This document shows, piece after piece, positions 7,980 through 15,524 of a stretch of 56,417 bases of DNA. The translations under genes and the position numbers were made by a program. This DNA is from Ectothiorhodospiraceae bacterium. Its GTDB lineage: Bacteria; Pseudomonadota; Gammaproteobacteria; Nitrococcales; Halorhodospiraceae. The notes under the pieces are model-generated. The model was not told where the DNA came from. It was given only the letters and a program-made list of their open reading frames with translations, and did no database searches. Every line of letters begins with the position of its first letter. Position 1 is the first letter of the stretch. The DNA is taken from the NCBI GenBank assembly GCA_003552625.1, contig PUNM01000113.1, positions 1 through 56,417 of the forward strand, given 5' to 3'.

Positions 7980-8825
7980 TCAGTACCCTTGGTGGATAAT
8001 CTGGCGCACCCCTTCGGGATCGACGACACCGGGCACCTTGAAGCCGCTGCCATCTTTGCAGACGAAGCTCAGGCGCCCATAGCCGAGCACACGCCCCGCC
8101 CACCTCTGATAGACCCCCACGGCCTGGATCCGGTCCCGCTCGAGCACCCGGGTGGTCCGGACGACGAGTCCCGTACCGACGATGAGTTTTTGCGGGGTAA
8201 GCTCCAGCTCCGTATTCAGGAAAGTGCTCAAGGCATAGGCTGCCGTGCCGGGCAGGACGATGAGGTAAAGAACGGTGGCGATCACGTAGCCGACGGTGCC
8301 GAACGGCCCCACCGCCAGCAGCAGCGTCACCGTCAGCACGAGGATGGTCGGCAGAAAGACCCCCCAGTGGATGTCTGCCTGGTAGACGATCTCCTCGTAG
8401 GGCTCGAGCATCGTCTCGGCCAGTCGATTCCGGTCCCGCGTCGAGATTGCCAGAAGCACGAGGATGACCGCTGGCGGAAGCAGCATCAGGCCGGCCACCA
8501 GGAGCATTGTCCCCGGCGCAGTACCGAACCAGGCCACCCCGATGACCAGGCAGAGGATGGAGGCGATAGCAAGCCCGAGAGCCGTGATGTTCAGCCGCCG
8601 CCGCCAGTCCAGGCCACTGCGGACGCCCTCCGCCGCGTGCGTTGGCCACCAGCGCATGAGCGCGGAGATCAAAGCCGCCGGGAAAAGCACCACGAATGCG
8701 AGCAGGAAGCCGAAGGCACCCTCGCCCCAGACCAGGAAGGTCCCAATCAGCGCAATGGCCGCGCCGATCGCCAGGGCATAGGTGAGCCAGCGCCCCCAGG
8801 GTCGGTTCCGGGTATCCGTGTTCAT
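7980..8825 (-). CDS. Membrane protein with C-terminal bacterial PH domain
   Basis: 281 residues. Four to five hydrophobic helices (about residues 13-55, 80-125 and 150-200) are followed by a bacterial pleckstrin-homology domain of the YdbS/DUF304 type: ELELTPQKLIVGTGLVVRTTRVLERDRIQAVGV, then GRLSFVCKDG, FKVPGVVDPEGV and IIHQGY. Such proteins are membrane-embedded and of unknown function. The ATG at 8825 is preceded by AAGGAG about 8 bases upstream. It lies 24 bases downstream of DoxX on the same strand, so the two are probably cotranscribed. Confidence 0.75.
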   Translation of the reverse strand: MNTDTRNRPWGRWLTYALAIGAAIALIGTFLVWGEGAFGFLLAFVVLFPAALISALMRWWPTHAAEGVRSGLDWRRRLNITALGLAIASILCLVIGVAWFGTAPGTMLLVAGLMLLPPAVILVLLAISTRDRNRLAETMLEPYEEIVYQADIHWGVFLPTILVLTVTLLLAVGPFGTVGYVIATVLYLIVLPGTAAYALSTFLNTELELTPQKLIVGTGLVVRTTRVLERDRIQAVGVYQRWAGRVLGYGRLSFVCKDGSGFKVPGVVDPEGVRQIIHQGY

Positions 8826-8849
8826 CTTCTTAGCTCCTTCGTGGTTAGC

Positions 8850-9314
8850 TCAGGGCAGCAGCCGGTCGTACTGATCGCGCACCCAGTGATCCGCGCTCAG
8901 ACGGCCTCCGCCGGCTCCGACGAAGGCGAGGGCGATCACCCCATAGAGCACCGCCATCTCCTTGCTCGGCTCACCGGGGGCGGCGAACAGCGGGTCACCG
9001 GCGTGGGCGCCGAAGGCGGCGACCAGCATGGCGATCAGGATCGCGGCGGCGGCGGGGCGCGTCAGCAGGCCGGCCGCCAGCAACAGGCCACCCACGAACT
9101 CGGCGATGCCTGCGAGCCAGGCGAAGAACAAAGGCAACGGGAAGCCGAGCGCATCCACGGTATCGACGAACCCTGCCTGCGGGGGGATCTTGCCGATCCC
9201 GTGGCCGAAGGCCATCATCAACCCGGCAGCGACACGCAGCGCGGTGATGGTCGCTTCCGCCACGGCCGCGGCCGGCGATACCCCACCGAAGAGTACCTCG
9301 CGCAAGAGCTGCAT
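8850..9314 (-). CDS. DoxX family membrane protein
   Basis: 154 residues, the family's typical size, with four predicted helices. DoxX features include RVAAGLMMAFGHGIGKI, FFAWLAGIAEFVGGLLLAAGL, a central AAAILIAMLVAAFGAHAGDPLF and VIALAFVGAGGGRLSADH at the C-terminus. DoxX proteins are small quinone- or sulfur-metabolism-associated membrane proteins with mostly unknown roles. The start at 9314 has a good GGAGG site 7 bases upstream. It is followed by the PH-domain protein gene, suggesting a two-gene unit. Confidence 0.85.
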   Translation of the reverse strand: MQLLREVLFGGVSPAAAVAEATITALRVAAGLMMAFGHGIGKIPPQAGFVDTVDALGFPLPLFFAWLAGIAEFVGGLLLAAGLLTRPAAAAILIAMLVAAFGAHAGDPLFAAPGEPSKEMAVLYGVIALAFVGAGGGRLSADHWVRDQYDRLLP

Positions 9315-9347
9315 GGCGTCCTCCGGGATTGCACTGATTCAGGCGCC

Positions 9348-9364
9348 GGTACGAAAACGGTACC
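9348..9364. repeat. Short inverted repeat upstream of doxX
   Basis: GGTAC, seven bases, GTACC lies about 35 bases upstream of the DoxX start codon, where a promoter would be expected. It could be an operator or chance; nothing further supports it. Confidence 0.2.
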
Positions 9365-9452
9365 AGCTGTGGTTGCTATGACCCTAGCGCCTGGGCCGGG
9401 GCGCTTCAACGCACTCACCGCCGCACCCCGAGCGGGCCGGGAGCAGCCGGGA

Positions 9453-10394
9453 TCAGGGGGCGAGTTCGTGCACCCAGGCCCCCGCAACCAGGCCCGCAGC
9501 GGCACCCAGAGTCAGTAAAAGCTGGAAGACGCCTGTGCGGGCCAGGCACAAATTGTAGACCTCAGCATGCTCTGCCCCCGCCAGCGCGCGCCAGATACGG
9601 ATCCCGAAAGGCATGGCCGCCAACCCCAACGCAGCGCCGGTCCAGGGGGTCCCCAGCGTCGCGATCGCCAGCAGACCGAGCACGACGCCAACCAACAGGG
9701 TGCCGAAGAGCCAGATGGAACCACGGGCGCCGAGACGGATGGCAAGCGTCCGGCGCCCCGCTTTCCGGTCGCCGTCAAGATCGCGCAGATTATTGACCAG
9801 CAGCACCGCCGCAGCCGGCAACCCGACCACAAACCCCATCATCAAGGCAGGCACTGTCACTTCGCCACTGTGCAGGTAGGCGACACCGCCGACGGCCACC
9901 AACCCGAAGAAGACGATCACGAAAAACTCGCCCAAGGGCCCGCGCGAGATGGGACAGGGCCCTCCCGAGTAGGCATAACCCGCGGCCACGGAGAGCAGCC
10001 CGAGCACGAGAATGGGCCATCCCCCGATAGCCACCAGATAGAGGCCGCACAGGACCGCCAGGGCGAAGGCTCCGTAGGCGGCCCCGAGCACCTGCCGCGC
10101 ACTGAGCCAGCCTCGCGCGGTCACCCGCACCGGGCCCCGGCGCTCCTCGGTATCGGTCTGGTTCAGTGCGTCCGCCGCATCGTTCTGAAGATTGGTCCCG
10201 ACCTGGATCGCGGCGGCGGAGAGCGCGGCCGCGAGTGTTATGTCCGGGCGGGCGACGCCCGCCTCGACCCAGCCGACGGCCGAACCAGCGAGCACCGGGG
10301 ACAGGGAGAGCGGCAGCGTCCGCGGGCGAATGGCATGCCAGGCAACCACCGCCCAACCGGGCCGTGAAGACGTTTGCGTCATCGACGGATCCAT
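9453..10394 (-). CDS. menA: 1,4-dihydroxy-2-naphthoate polyprenyltransferase (MenA-like UbiA family)
   Basis: 313 residues with eight to nine membrane helices. Both Asp-rich prenyl-diphosphate/Mg sites of the UbiA superfamily are present: NLQNDAADALNQTDTEER near residue 70 and NNLRDLDGDRKAGRRTLAIR near residue 200. The N-terminal AIRPRTLPLSLSPVLAG and the LQND(A/Y)AD pattern match MenA, which prenylates dihydroxynaphthoate to demethylmenaquinone, rather than UbiA. No other men gene lies nearby. UbiE at 39364 would serve as the methyltransferase for both quinones. Either ATG, 10394 or 10382, could be the start; neither has a good ribosome binding site. It is divergent from moaD. Confidence 0.8.
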   Translation of the reverse strand: MDPSMTQTSSRPGWAVVAWHAIRPRTLPLSLSPVLAGSAVGWVEAGVARPDITLAAALSAAAIQVGTNLQNDAADALNQTDTEERRGPVRVTARGWLSARQVLGAAYGAFALAVLCGLYLVAIGGWPILVLGLLSVAAGYAYSGGPCPISRGPLGEFFVIVFFGLVAVGGVAYLHSGEVTVPALMMGFVVGLPAAAVLLVNNLRDLDGDRKAGRRTLAIRLGARGSIWLFGTLLVGVVLGLLAIATLGTPWTGAALGLAAMPFGIRIWRALAGAEHAEVYNLCLARTGVFQLLLTLGAAAGLVAGAWVHELAP

Positions 10395-10462
10395 GCGAGA
10401 AATTGACCCTGATTCCGGGGGTTTCGGGCTACGGACACCCTAGCGTAAACGAGGTGATTGTG

Positions 10463-10492
10463 ACCTGTCCGTGAAGGCAGGTCCAGCCTGCC
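10463..10492 (+). promoter_or_regulatory. Two mutually exclusive hairpins in the moaD leader
   Basis: ACCTG at 10463-10467 can pair with CAGGT at 10478-10482. Alternatively, GGCAGG at 10476-10481 can pair with CCTGCC at 10487-10492. The two stems share bases and end just before the GAGGTGA ribosome binding site of moaD. This is the layout of a small leader switch, but both stems are short, so coincidence is possible. It does not resemble the longer molybdenum cofactor riboswitch. Confidence 0.25.
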
Positions 10493-10503
10493 GAGGTGAA
10501 GCG

Positions 10504-10743
10504 ATGCGCATCGAGCTTTACGGGGTTCTCTCCGAAGTGGCCGATACTTCGGCCTTCGACGTCGCCGTGCCGGTGGATGCGACGGTGGCGGACGTGCTCG
10601 CCACCGTCGGGGCGGAGCGCCCGGAACTCACCCCCCACCTGGAGCGCGTCGCCGTGGCCATTGGCGACAGGCTGGTTCATTCGACGGATTCGGTCGGCAA
10701 CGCCTCGGAGCTTGTGCTGCTTCCCCCGGTCAGCGGCGGCTGA
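10504..10743 (+). CDS. moaD: MoaD/ThiS family sulfur carrier protein
   Basis: 79 residues with a ubiquitin-like beta-grasp fold. The N-terminal MRIELYGVLSEVA and the C-terminal LVLLPPVSGG end in the Gly-Gly required for adenylation and thiocarboxylation, as in the small subunit of molybdopterin synthase. Such proteins carry sulfur into molybdopterin or, in other branches, into thiamine or other pathways. No MoaE, MoeB or other molybdenum gene lies beside it, so molybdopterin is a family-level assignment. The ATG at 10504 follows GAGGTGA 6 bases upstream and is preferred over the in-frame GTG at 10471. Confidence 0.8.
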   Translation: MRIELYGVLSEVADTSAFDVAVPVDATVADVLATVGAERPELTPHLERVAVAIGDRLVHSTDSVGNASELVLLPPVSGG

Positions 10744-10756
10744 TCCGTGGCCGCCA

Positions 10757-10966
10757 CTATTTGCGCAGGATCCAGAGGATCAGGGTCAGCACGCCACTGA
10801 CCAGAAGCATCGTGGTGATCGGGAAGTAGAAGCGAAAGCCTTCCCGCTCGATGACGATATCCCCCGGCAGGCGGCCCAGCCCGAGCTTACTGATCCAGGG
10901 CCAGGCCAGCCCGATCACCACCAGGACGACACCGAGGGTAATCAGTAGACGCGGAATCTCCGACAT
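10757..10966 (-). CDS. DUF2905 family small membrane protein
   Basis: 69 residues with two hydrophobic helices (about residues 7-26 and 48-66) around the family signature LGRLPGDIVIEREGFRFYFP. DUF2905 proteins are short two-helix membrane proteins of unknown function, found widely in bacteria. The start is the ATG at 10966. It lies 14 bases after rpiA on the same strand, so it is likely cotranscribed, and it is convergent with moaD. Confidence 0.85.
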   Translation of the reverse strand: MSEIPRLLITLGVVLVVIGLAWPWISKLGLGRLPGDIVIEREGFRFYFPITTMLLVSGVLTLILWILRK

Positions 10967-10980
10967 CGCCGCCGCTGAAC

Positions 10981-11643
10981 CTACTCCGCAGTCATGCGCC
11001 GCACACCGGACTCGGTGCCCACCAGCAACAGGTCGGCGGGACGCAGGGCAAACAGCCCGTTGGTCACGACGCCCGGGATATTGTTCAGCGTCTGCTCGAG
11101 CTTGAGCGGCTCAGTGATCGACAGCCCGTGCACATCGAGAATGATATTCCCGTTGTCGGTCACAAAACCTTCACGCAGTTCGGGGCGTCCGCCGATGCGG
11201 ACCAACTCCCGGGCGACGGTGCTGCGGGCCATGGGGATGACCTCAACCGGCAGCGGAAACGCGCCCAGCACATCAACGATCTTGCTCTCGTCGGCAATGC
11301 AGACGAAGCGCTGGGAAGCCGAGGCGACAATCTTCTCCCGCGTCAGCGCACCTCCGCCACCCTTGATCAACTGCAGAAACCGATTCGCCTCATCCGCACC
11401 ATCAACGTACAGCGGCAGCCGCCCCGCCGAGTTGAGATCGACGACATCGATTCCGTGATCCTTCAGGCGCGCCGTGGTCGCCTCCGAGCTGGAGACGGCG
11501 CCGCGTATGCGATCGCGCATATCGGCCAGGGCGTCGATGAAAAGGTTCACGGTGGAGCCTGTGCCCACACCGATCACTGCGTCTTCCTCGACAAATTCCA
11601 GGGCTGCCTCGGCCGCGAGGCGCTTGCCGTGATCCTTGCTCAT
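10981..11643 (-). CDS. rpiA: Ribose-5-phosphate isomerase A
   Basis: 220 residues, full length. Signature blocks are [15 protein letters not shown] near residue 25 (phosphate-binding loop), [27 protein letters not shown] near residue 80-105, and [10 protein letters not shown] near the C-terminus; the KGGGGAL-REK segment carries the catalytic Lys and Glu region. The enzyme interconverts ribose 5-phosphate and ribulose 5-phosphate in the pentose phosphate and Calvin pathways. The ATG at 11643 follows AGGAGG. It is divergent from ilvA, a neighbourhood also seen in E. coli relatives where rpiA lies close to a threonine deaminase gene. Confidence 0.95.
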   Translation of the reverse strand: MSKDHGKRLAAEAALEFVEEDAVIGVGTGSTVNLFIDALADMRDRIRGAVSSSEATTARLKDHGIDVVDLNSAGRLPLYVDGADEANRFLQLIKGGGGALTREKIVASASQRFVCIADESKIVDVLGAFPLPVEVIPMARSTVARELVRIGGRPELREGFVTDNGNIILDVHGLSITEPLKLEQTLNNIPGVVTNGLFALRPADLLLVGTESGVRRMTAE

Positions 11644-11683
11644 CGTTCCTCCTGGCCATTATCCGTGTCGTGGGTTCGGTCAG

Positions 11684-11712
11684 GGCGCCTGTAGCGGTAT
11701 GCTGTAGGCGCC
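11684..11712. promoter_or_regulatory. Inverted repeat enclosing the candidate ilvA -10 box
   Basis: GGCGCCT at 11684-11690 and AGGCGCC at 11706-11712 form a perfect seven-base inverted repeat. The second arm abuts the ilvA ATG, and a -10-like TATGCT (11698-11703) lies between the arms. No purine-rich ribosome binding site is visible, so the ilvA message could be leaderless or very short-leadered, with the repeat acting as an operator. The promoter assignment is weak. Confidence 0.35.
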
Positions 11713-13281
11713 ATGACTACCCATCATAACCAAGTCGACGCACAGCCCGGCAAACACGCAGAGACCAGCGAACGGGAATACCTCGAGCGCATACTCACGG
11801 CCTGCGTGTACGACGTGGCAGAGCAAAGCCCGCTGGAGCCGGCACCGATCCTGTCCAGCCGGATCGGCAATCAGCTGCTGCTCAAGCGCGAGGACCTGCA
11901 GCCGGTCTTCTCCTTCAAGCTCCGAGGCGCCTACAACCGGATCATTCGCCTCTCCGAAGAGGCGCGCCAGCGGGGCGTCATCTGCGCCTCCGCGGGCAAC
12001 CACGCCCAGGGAGTGGCGCTTTCGGCCCGGCGTCTGGGCATTAACGCGACCATCGTAATGCCGCGGACCACGCCGCAGATCAAGGTGGACGCCGTCCGGC
12101 GCTTCGGCGGTAACGTTGTCCTCCACGGCGACGGCTACGACGCCGCTTCCGCCAAGGCGCAGGAGCTGATCGAGACCGAAGGGCTGACCTACATCCCTCC
12201 TTACGATCACCCCGACGTCATCGCCGGCCAGGGGACCGTGGGGATGGAGATCCTTCATCAGCACCCGCGGGATATCCACGCCGTCTTCATTCCCGTCGGT
12301 GGCGGAGGCCTGGCTGCCGGCATCGCGGTCTACATCAGCCAGCTCCGTCCGGATATCCGGATCGTGGCCGTGGAACCCGACGATGCCCCCACGCTTGCCG
12401 CCAGTCTGGAAGCCGGCGAGCGCGTCCGCCTGGATCAGGTCGGGCTCTTCGCCGACGGCGTGGCCGTCCGTCAGATCGGCGAACACACCTTCCCGATTCT
12501 CCGGCAGTACGTGGACGAGGTCGTCCTTGTCAGCACCGACGAGATCTGCGCCGCGATCAAGGACGTCTTCGAGGAGACGCGCTCGATCCTCGAGCCTGCA
12601 GGCGCACTCGGGGTCGCCGGCGCCAAGAAGTACGCAGAGACCCGCGGAATCCACAATAAGACCCTGGTGGCGATAAACAGCGGCGCCAACATGAACTTCT
12701 CCCGCCTTGCCCACGTGGCAGAGCGCGCCGAACTCGGCGAACACCGGGAGGCGGTCCTTGCCGTCACCATCCCGGAACGCCCGGGGGCCTTCCGCACCTT
12801 CTGCGAGACCATCGGCGAGCGGCCGATCACCGAGTTCAACTACCGCATGGCGGACCCGGATACCGCCCATGTCTACGCGGGCATCGCGCTGCAGCGCGGC
12901 GACGAGGAGCGTCACGGGCTGATCAAGCAGCTGCGCGGTCAGGGCTACCCTGTCCTCGACCTGACTCAGGATGAGATGGCGAAGGTCCACGTGCGTCACA
13001 TGGTCGGTGGCCGCGGTCACGGGGTCGAGAGTGAGCGGGTCTTCCGCTTCGAGTTCCCGGAGCGCCCCGGCGCCCTGATGCAATTCCTGGCGAGCCTCGG
13101 CGGCCGCTGGAATATCAGCCTCTTCCACTACCGCAATAATGGAGCCGCCTACGGGCGGGTGCTCTGCGGCATCCAGGTACCGCAGGATGAACACCAGGCC
13201 TTCATGGCCTTCCTCGACGAACTCGACTACCAATTTGCGGAAGAGACCGACAACCCGGCGTACAAGCTATTCCTCAGTTAG
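11713..13281 (+). CDS. ilvA: Threonine deaminase (biosynthetic threonine ammonia-lyase)
   Basis: 522 residues. The PLP-binding core has the Schiff-base lysine in FSFKLRGAYNRI near residue 73, the Asn-loop SAGNHAQGVALSA and the glycine loop PVGGGGLAAG. Two ACT-like regulatory repeats follow, from about residue 335 (AVLAVTIPERPGAFRTF) and residue 435 (FEFPERPGALMQFLASLGG). The tandem domains and length match the isoleucine-feedback-regulated biosynthetic enzyme rather than the short catabolic TdcB. It converts threonine to 2-oxobutanoate, the first step to isoleucine. The polysaccharide deacetylase gene follows 28 bases downstream on the same strand. Confidence 0.95.
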   Translation: MTTHHNQVDAQPGKHAETSEREYLERILTACVYDVAEQSPLEPAPILSSRIGNQLLLKREDLQPVFSFKLRGAYNRIIRLSEEARQRGVICASAGNHAQGVALSARRLGINATIVMPRTTPQIKVDAVRRFGGNVVLHGDGYDAASAKAQELIETEGLTYIPPYDHPDVIAGQGTVGMEILHQHPRDIHAVFIPVGGGGLAAGIAVYISQLRPDIRIVAVEPDDAPTLAASLEAGERVRLDQVGLFADGVAVRQIGEHTFPILRQYVDEVVLVSTDEICAAIKDVFEETRSILEPAGALGVAGAKKYAETRGIHNKTLVAINSGANMNFSRLAHVAERAELGEHREAVLAVTIPERPGAFRTFCETIGERPITEFNYRMADPDTAHVYAGIALQRGDEERHGLIKQLRGQGYPVLDLTQDEMAKVHVRHMVGGRGHGVESERVFRFEFPERPGALMQFLASLGGRWNISLFHYRNNGAAYGRVLCGIQVPQDEHQAFMAFLDELDYQFAEETDNPAYKLFLS

Positions 13282-13309
13282 CCACCGATTCGCGGGGAGC
13301 GAGTGAACG

Positions 13310-14422
13310 ATGCGATCCGATTTGAAATACCTCCTGAGCCTTGCCGCCACGGCGACTTTTGCCGGCAGCACCCTCGCCATGGGCCAGCCCCAGGACGCCC
13401 CCGTTGACGACGAGTGGGTGGAAGCCGACGGCAGCGCCGTGGTCTTCATGTACCACCGCTTTGGCGAAGACCGCTACCCCTCCACCAGCGTGAGCCTGGA
13501 ACAGTTCGAGGACCAGCTCGACTACCTCGAGGAGAACGATTTCAACATCTGGTCGGTCGAGAAGGTCATCGATGAGATGCGCTCCGGTGGCGAACTGCCT
13601 GAGAAGACCGTGGCGATCACCGTTGATGACGCCTACGCCTCGGTCTACGAGGAGGCTTATCCGCGGCTCAAGGAACGCGGCTGGCCCATGACCGTCTTCG
13701 TGGCTACCGATGACGTGGACTCGGGACGTGCCGCGTACATGAGCTGGGATCAGATGCGTGAGATGCAGGAATCCGGGTTGGTCACCTTCGCCAACCACTC
13801 ATCCACGCACGACTATCTCGTTCGTCGCGACGAAGACGAAGACCTTGACGCGTGGGAAGAGCGCATGCGGGAGGACCTCAATAACGCGCAGGAGCGCCTC
13901 CAGGAAGAGCTGGGCGAGGAGGTCAACACCGACCCGAAGCTCTACGCCTACCCCTTCGGCGAGTATAACGAGCGCCTGGCTGAGATCATCACGGACAAGG
14001 GCTACTACGCGTTCGGCCAGCACTCCGGGGCACTGGGCAGTGTCGAGGACCCGCGGGCCCTGCCGCGCTATGCGGTCAATGAGCAGTTCGGCGGCATGGA
14101 CGACTTCAGCCTCAGGGCACGCAGCCTCCCCCTGCCCGTGGCGAAGATGGAGCCCTTCGAACCGATCATTAACGACAACAACCCACCGCGCATGGAGATC
14201 GAGCTGCGCGAAGACGCCGATGTGGCGACTGGCCGTCTCAACTGCTTTGCCAGCGGCCAGGGAGTGATGGACATCGAGTGGCTCGATGACGACCGCAGAC
14301 GGTTCGCGGTAGAGGCCGACGAGTCCTTCGGGCAAGGCCGCGCCCGCTACAACTGCACGGCGCCGCACCGTGACGGCAGCGGGCGCTTCTTCTGGTTCAG
14401 CAAACAGTGGCTGAACTACTGA
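13310..14422 (+). CDS. Secreted polysaccharide deacetylase (carbohydrate esterase 4 / NodB domain)
   Basis: 370 residues. Residues 1-23 look like a signal peptide (hydrophobic LLSLAATATFAGSTLAMG). The NodB domain begins at AVVFMYHRFG near residue 44 and holds the metal- and catalytic Asp pair in AITVDDAY (motif 1) and the two histidines in NHSSTHDYL (motif 2). The C-terminal 90 residues are acidic and cysteine-containing (LNCFASGQG, RYNCTAPH), without a recognised domain. The MYHRF start resembles PgaB-type deacetylases. It probably acts on an exported or cell-wall glycan; the substrate is not evident. A hairpin terminator follows the stop. Confidence 0.85.
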   Translation: MRSDLKYLLSLAATATFAGSTLAMGQPQDAPVDDEWVEADGSAVVFMYHRFGEDRYPSTSVSLEQFEDQLDYLEENDFNIWSVEKVIDEMRSGGELPEKTVAITVDDAYASVYEEAYPRLKERGWPMTVFVATDDVDSGRAAYMSWDQMREMQESGLVTFANHSSTHDYLVRRDEDEDLDAWEERMREDLNNAQERLQEELGEEVNTDPKLYAYPFGEYNERLAEIITDKGYYAFGQHSGALGSVEDPRALPRYAVNEQFGGMDDFSLRARSLPLPVAKMEPFEPIINDNNPPRMEIELREDADVATGRLNCFASGQGVMDIEWLDDDRRRFAVEADESFGQGRARYNCTAPHRDGSGRFFWFSKQWLNY

Positions 14423-14430
14423 GCGCCCAG

Positions 14431-14461
14431 GAGGGCGGGCTCACTCCGAGAGCCCGCCCTC
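14431..14461. terminator. Bidirectional hairpin terminator overlapping a coding end
   Basis: GAGGGCGGGCTC and GAGCCCGCCCTC form a perfect 12-base-pair stem with a 7-base loop. It lies between convergent genes and its minus-strand copy includes the last codons of the Bax-like gene. A short TTC follows on the plus side. It probably ends both transcripts. Confidence 0.75.
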
Positions 14462-15457
14462 TTCAGCCTCCACCGCGGTGGCCTCTCTCATTTCCTCTTT
14501 GCGAAGCGCCAGTCCATTGAGCCGCTGTAGCTCGTTGAACCGAATCATCGAACGCACCTCTTCCACGTAGTCCTGCCCCCGCTCCGAGTAGGCCTCCAGG
14601 CCCGCAGCCAGAGCCTCGCCATCCAGGGACCGACCTTCCGCCCGGGCCTGCTCACGCTGCTCGCGGAAGTCGTCGTAAGCGTGACCGACATTCAGCGTGA
14701 AGTAGTAGGAACGGACGGCACGCTGCAGGCTCGGAAAGACGCGGATACGGTGCGTCTGGCCCTCGCCGCGGCGCTCCGGGATCAGGCCCTCCTCCTGAGT
14801 CCAGGTCCATTCCCCGAAGAGGTTGTTTGCTTCCCGTGTAAAGCGGGATGTGCCCCAGCCACTCTCGTTGGCCGCCTGAGCCATCGCCATGTCCACCGGG
14901 ATTTCGTCGAGGCGGCGCAGAAGGTCGGTCACGGCACCCTCTTCGTCGAGGTCGACGCGGTAGTGCTCGGCGAGGGATTCCAAACGCTCCTCCTCGGGTG
15001 CGGTGAGTTCATCGGGGCGATCTGCAGCCTCCTCCACGAACTCCCGCGCCTCGGCCAGGCGCGCGTTCTCCGCGAGCATGACCGGCGTCATGACCCGATA
15101 GAAGATCTCTTTCCGATCCGCAACACTGGTCTCGGCCAGATCCTCAGGGAACGCCCGGGCGGTTACCGGTTCTACCACGTCCTCCGGTGGCCACTCCCTG
15201 CCCCCACGTTCGCGGAGGCGCTCAAGCAGTTCCTCAGCCGGCCCGACCTCGACCTCCTCCAGCTCCGGGACGGCGAAACGCTCCGGCACGTCCAGTTCTT
15301 CGACATCCAGTGGCGCTTCGGCAGGCTCTCCTTCCGGCGGCGGCTCTGCGGCATCGTGGGCCCAGAACGCCACCACCAGCCCCGTTACCGCGGCGACAGC
15401 CATGCTCGCCAGGGTCCAGCGAAATATGCCGAGGTTGTGCTGCGTGGTCTGGCTCAT
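14441..15457 (-). CDS. Bax-like glucosaminidase-domain protein
   Basis: 338 residues. After a cytosolic stretch, one N-terminal membrane helix (about residues 10-30) is followed by a long acidic, proline-rich region. The GH73-like N-acetylglucosaminidase domain then has the catalytic-Glu motif QAANESGWGTSRFTREANNLFGEW in its second half (shown by ANESGWGTS, NNLFGEW), followed by SLQRAVRSYYFTLN and YSERGQDYVEEVRSMI. This arrangement matches the E. coli Bax family, membrane-anchored and predicted to cut peptidoglycan glycan strands. The ATG at 15457 has AAGGAACGG upstream. Its last codons form one arm of a terminator hairpin. Confidence 0.85.
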   Translation of the reverse strand: MSQTTQHNLGIFRWTLASMAVAAVTGLVVAFWAHDAAEPPPEGEPAEAPLDVEELDVPERFAVPELEEVEVGPAEELLERLRERGGREWPPEDVVEPVTARAFPEDLAETSVADRKEIFYRVMTPVMLAENARLAEAREFVEEAADRPDELTAPEEERLESLAEHYRVDLDEEGAVTDLLRRLDEIPVDMAMAQAANESGWGTSRFTREANNLFGEWTWTQEEGLIPERRGEGQTHRIRVFPSLQRAVRSYYFTLNVGHAYDDFREQREQARAEGRSLDGEALAAGLEAYSERGQDYVEEVRSMIRFNELQRLNGLALRKEEMREATAVEAEEGGLSE

Positions 15458-15524
15458 GATCCGTTCCTTCTGTTGGTCGTGCAGCCGGCTCCCGCCCCGT
15501 AGCGAACAGGGCACGAACAATCCC

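Noticed and set aside
7989-9518. Long plus-strand ORF of 509 codons
   Set aside because: It covers the PH-domain, DoxX and menA genes on the opposite strand, and its product is low-complexity and Gln/Asp/His-rich without family motifs.
11680-13233. Minus-strand ORF of 517 codons opposite ilvA
   Set aside because: Opposite a clearly conserved threonine deaminase; composition is shadow-like.
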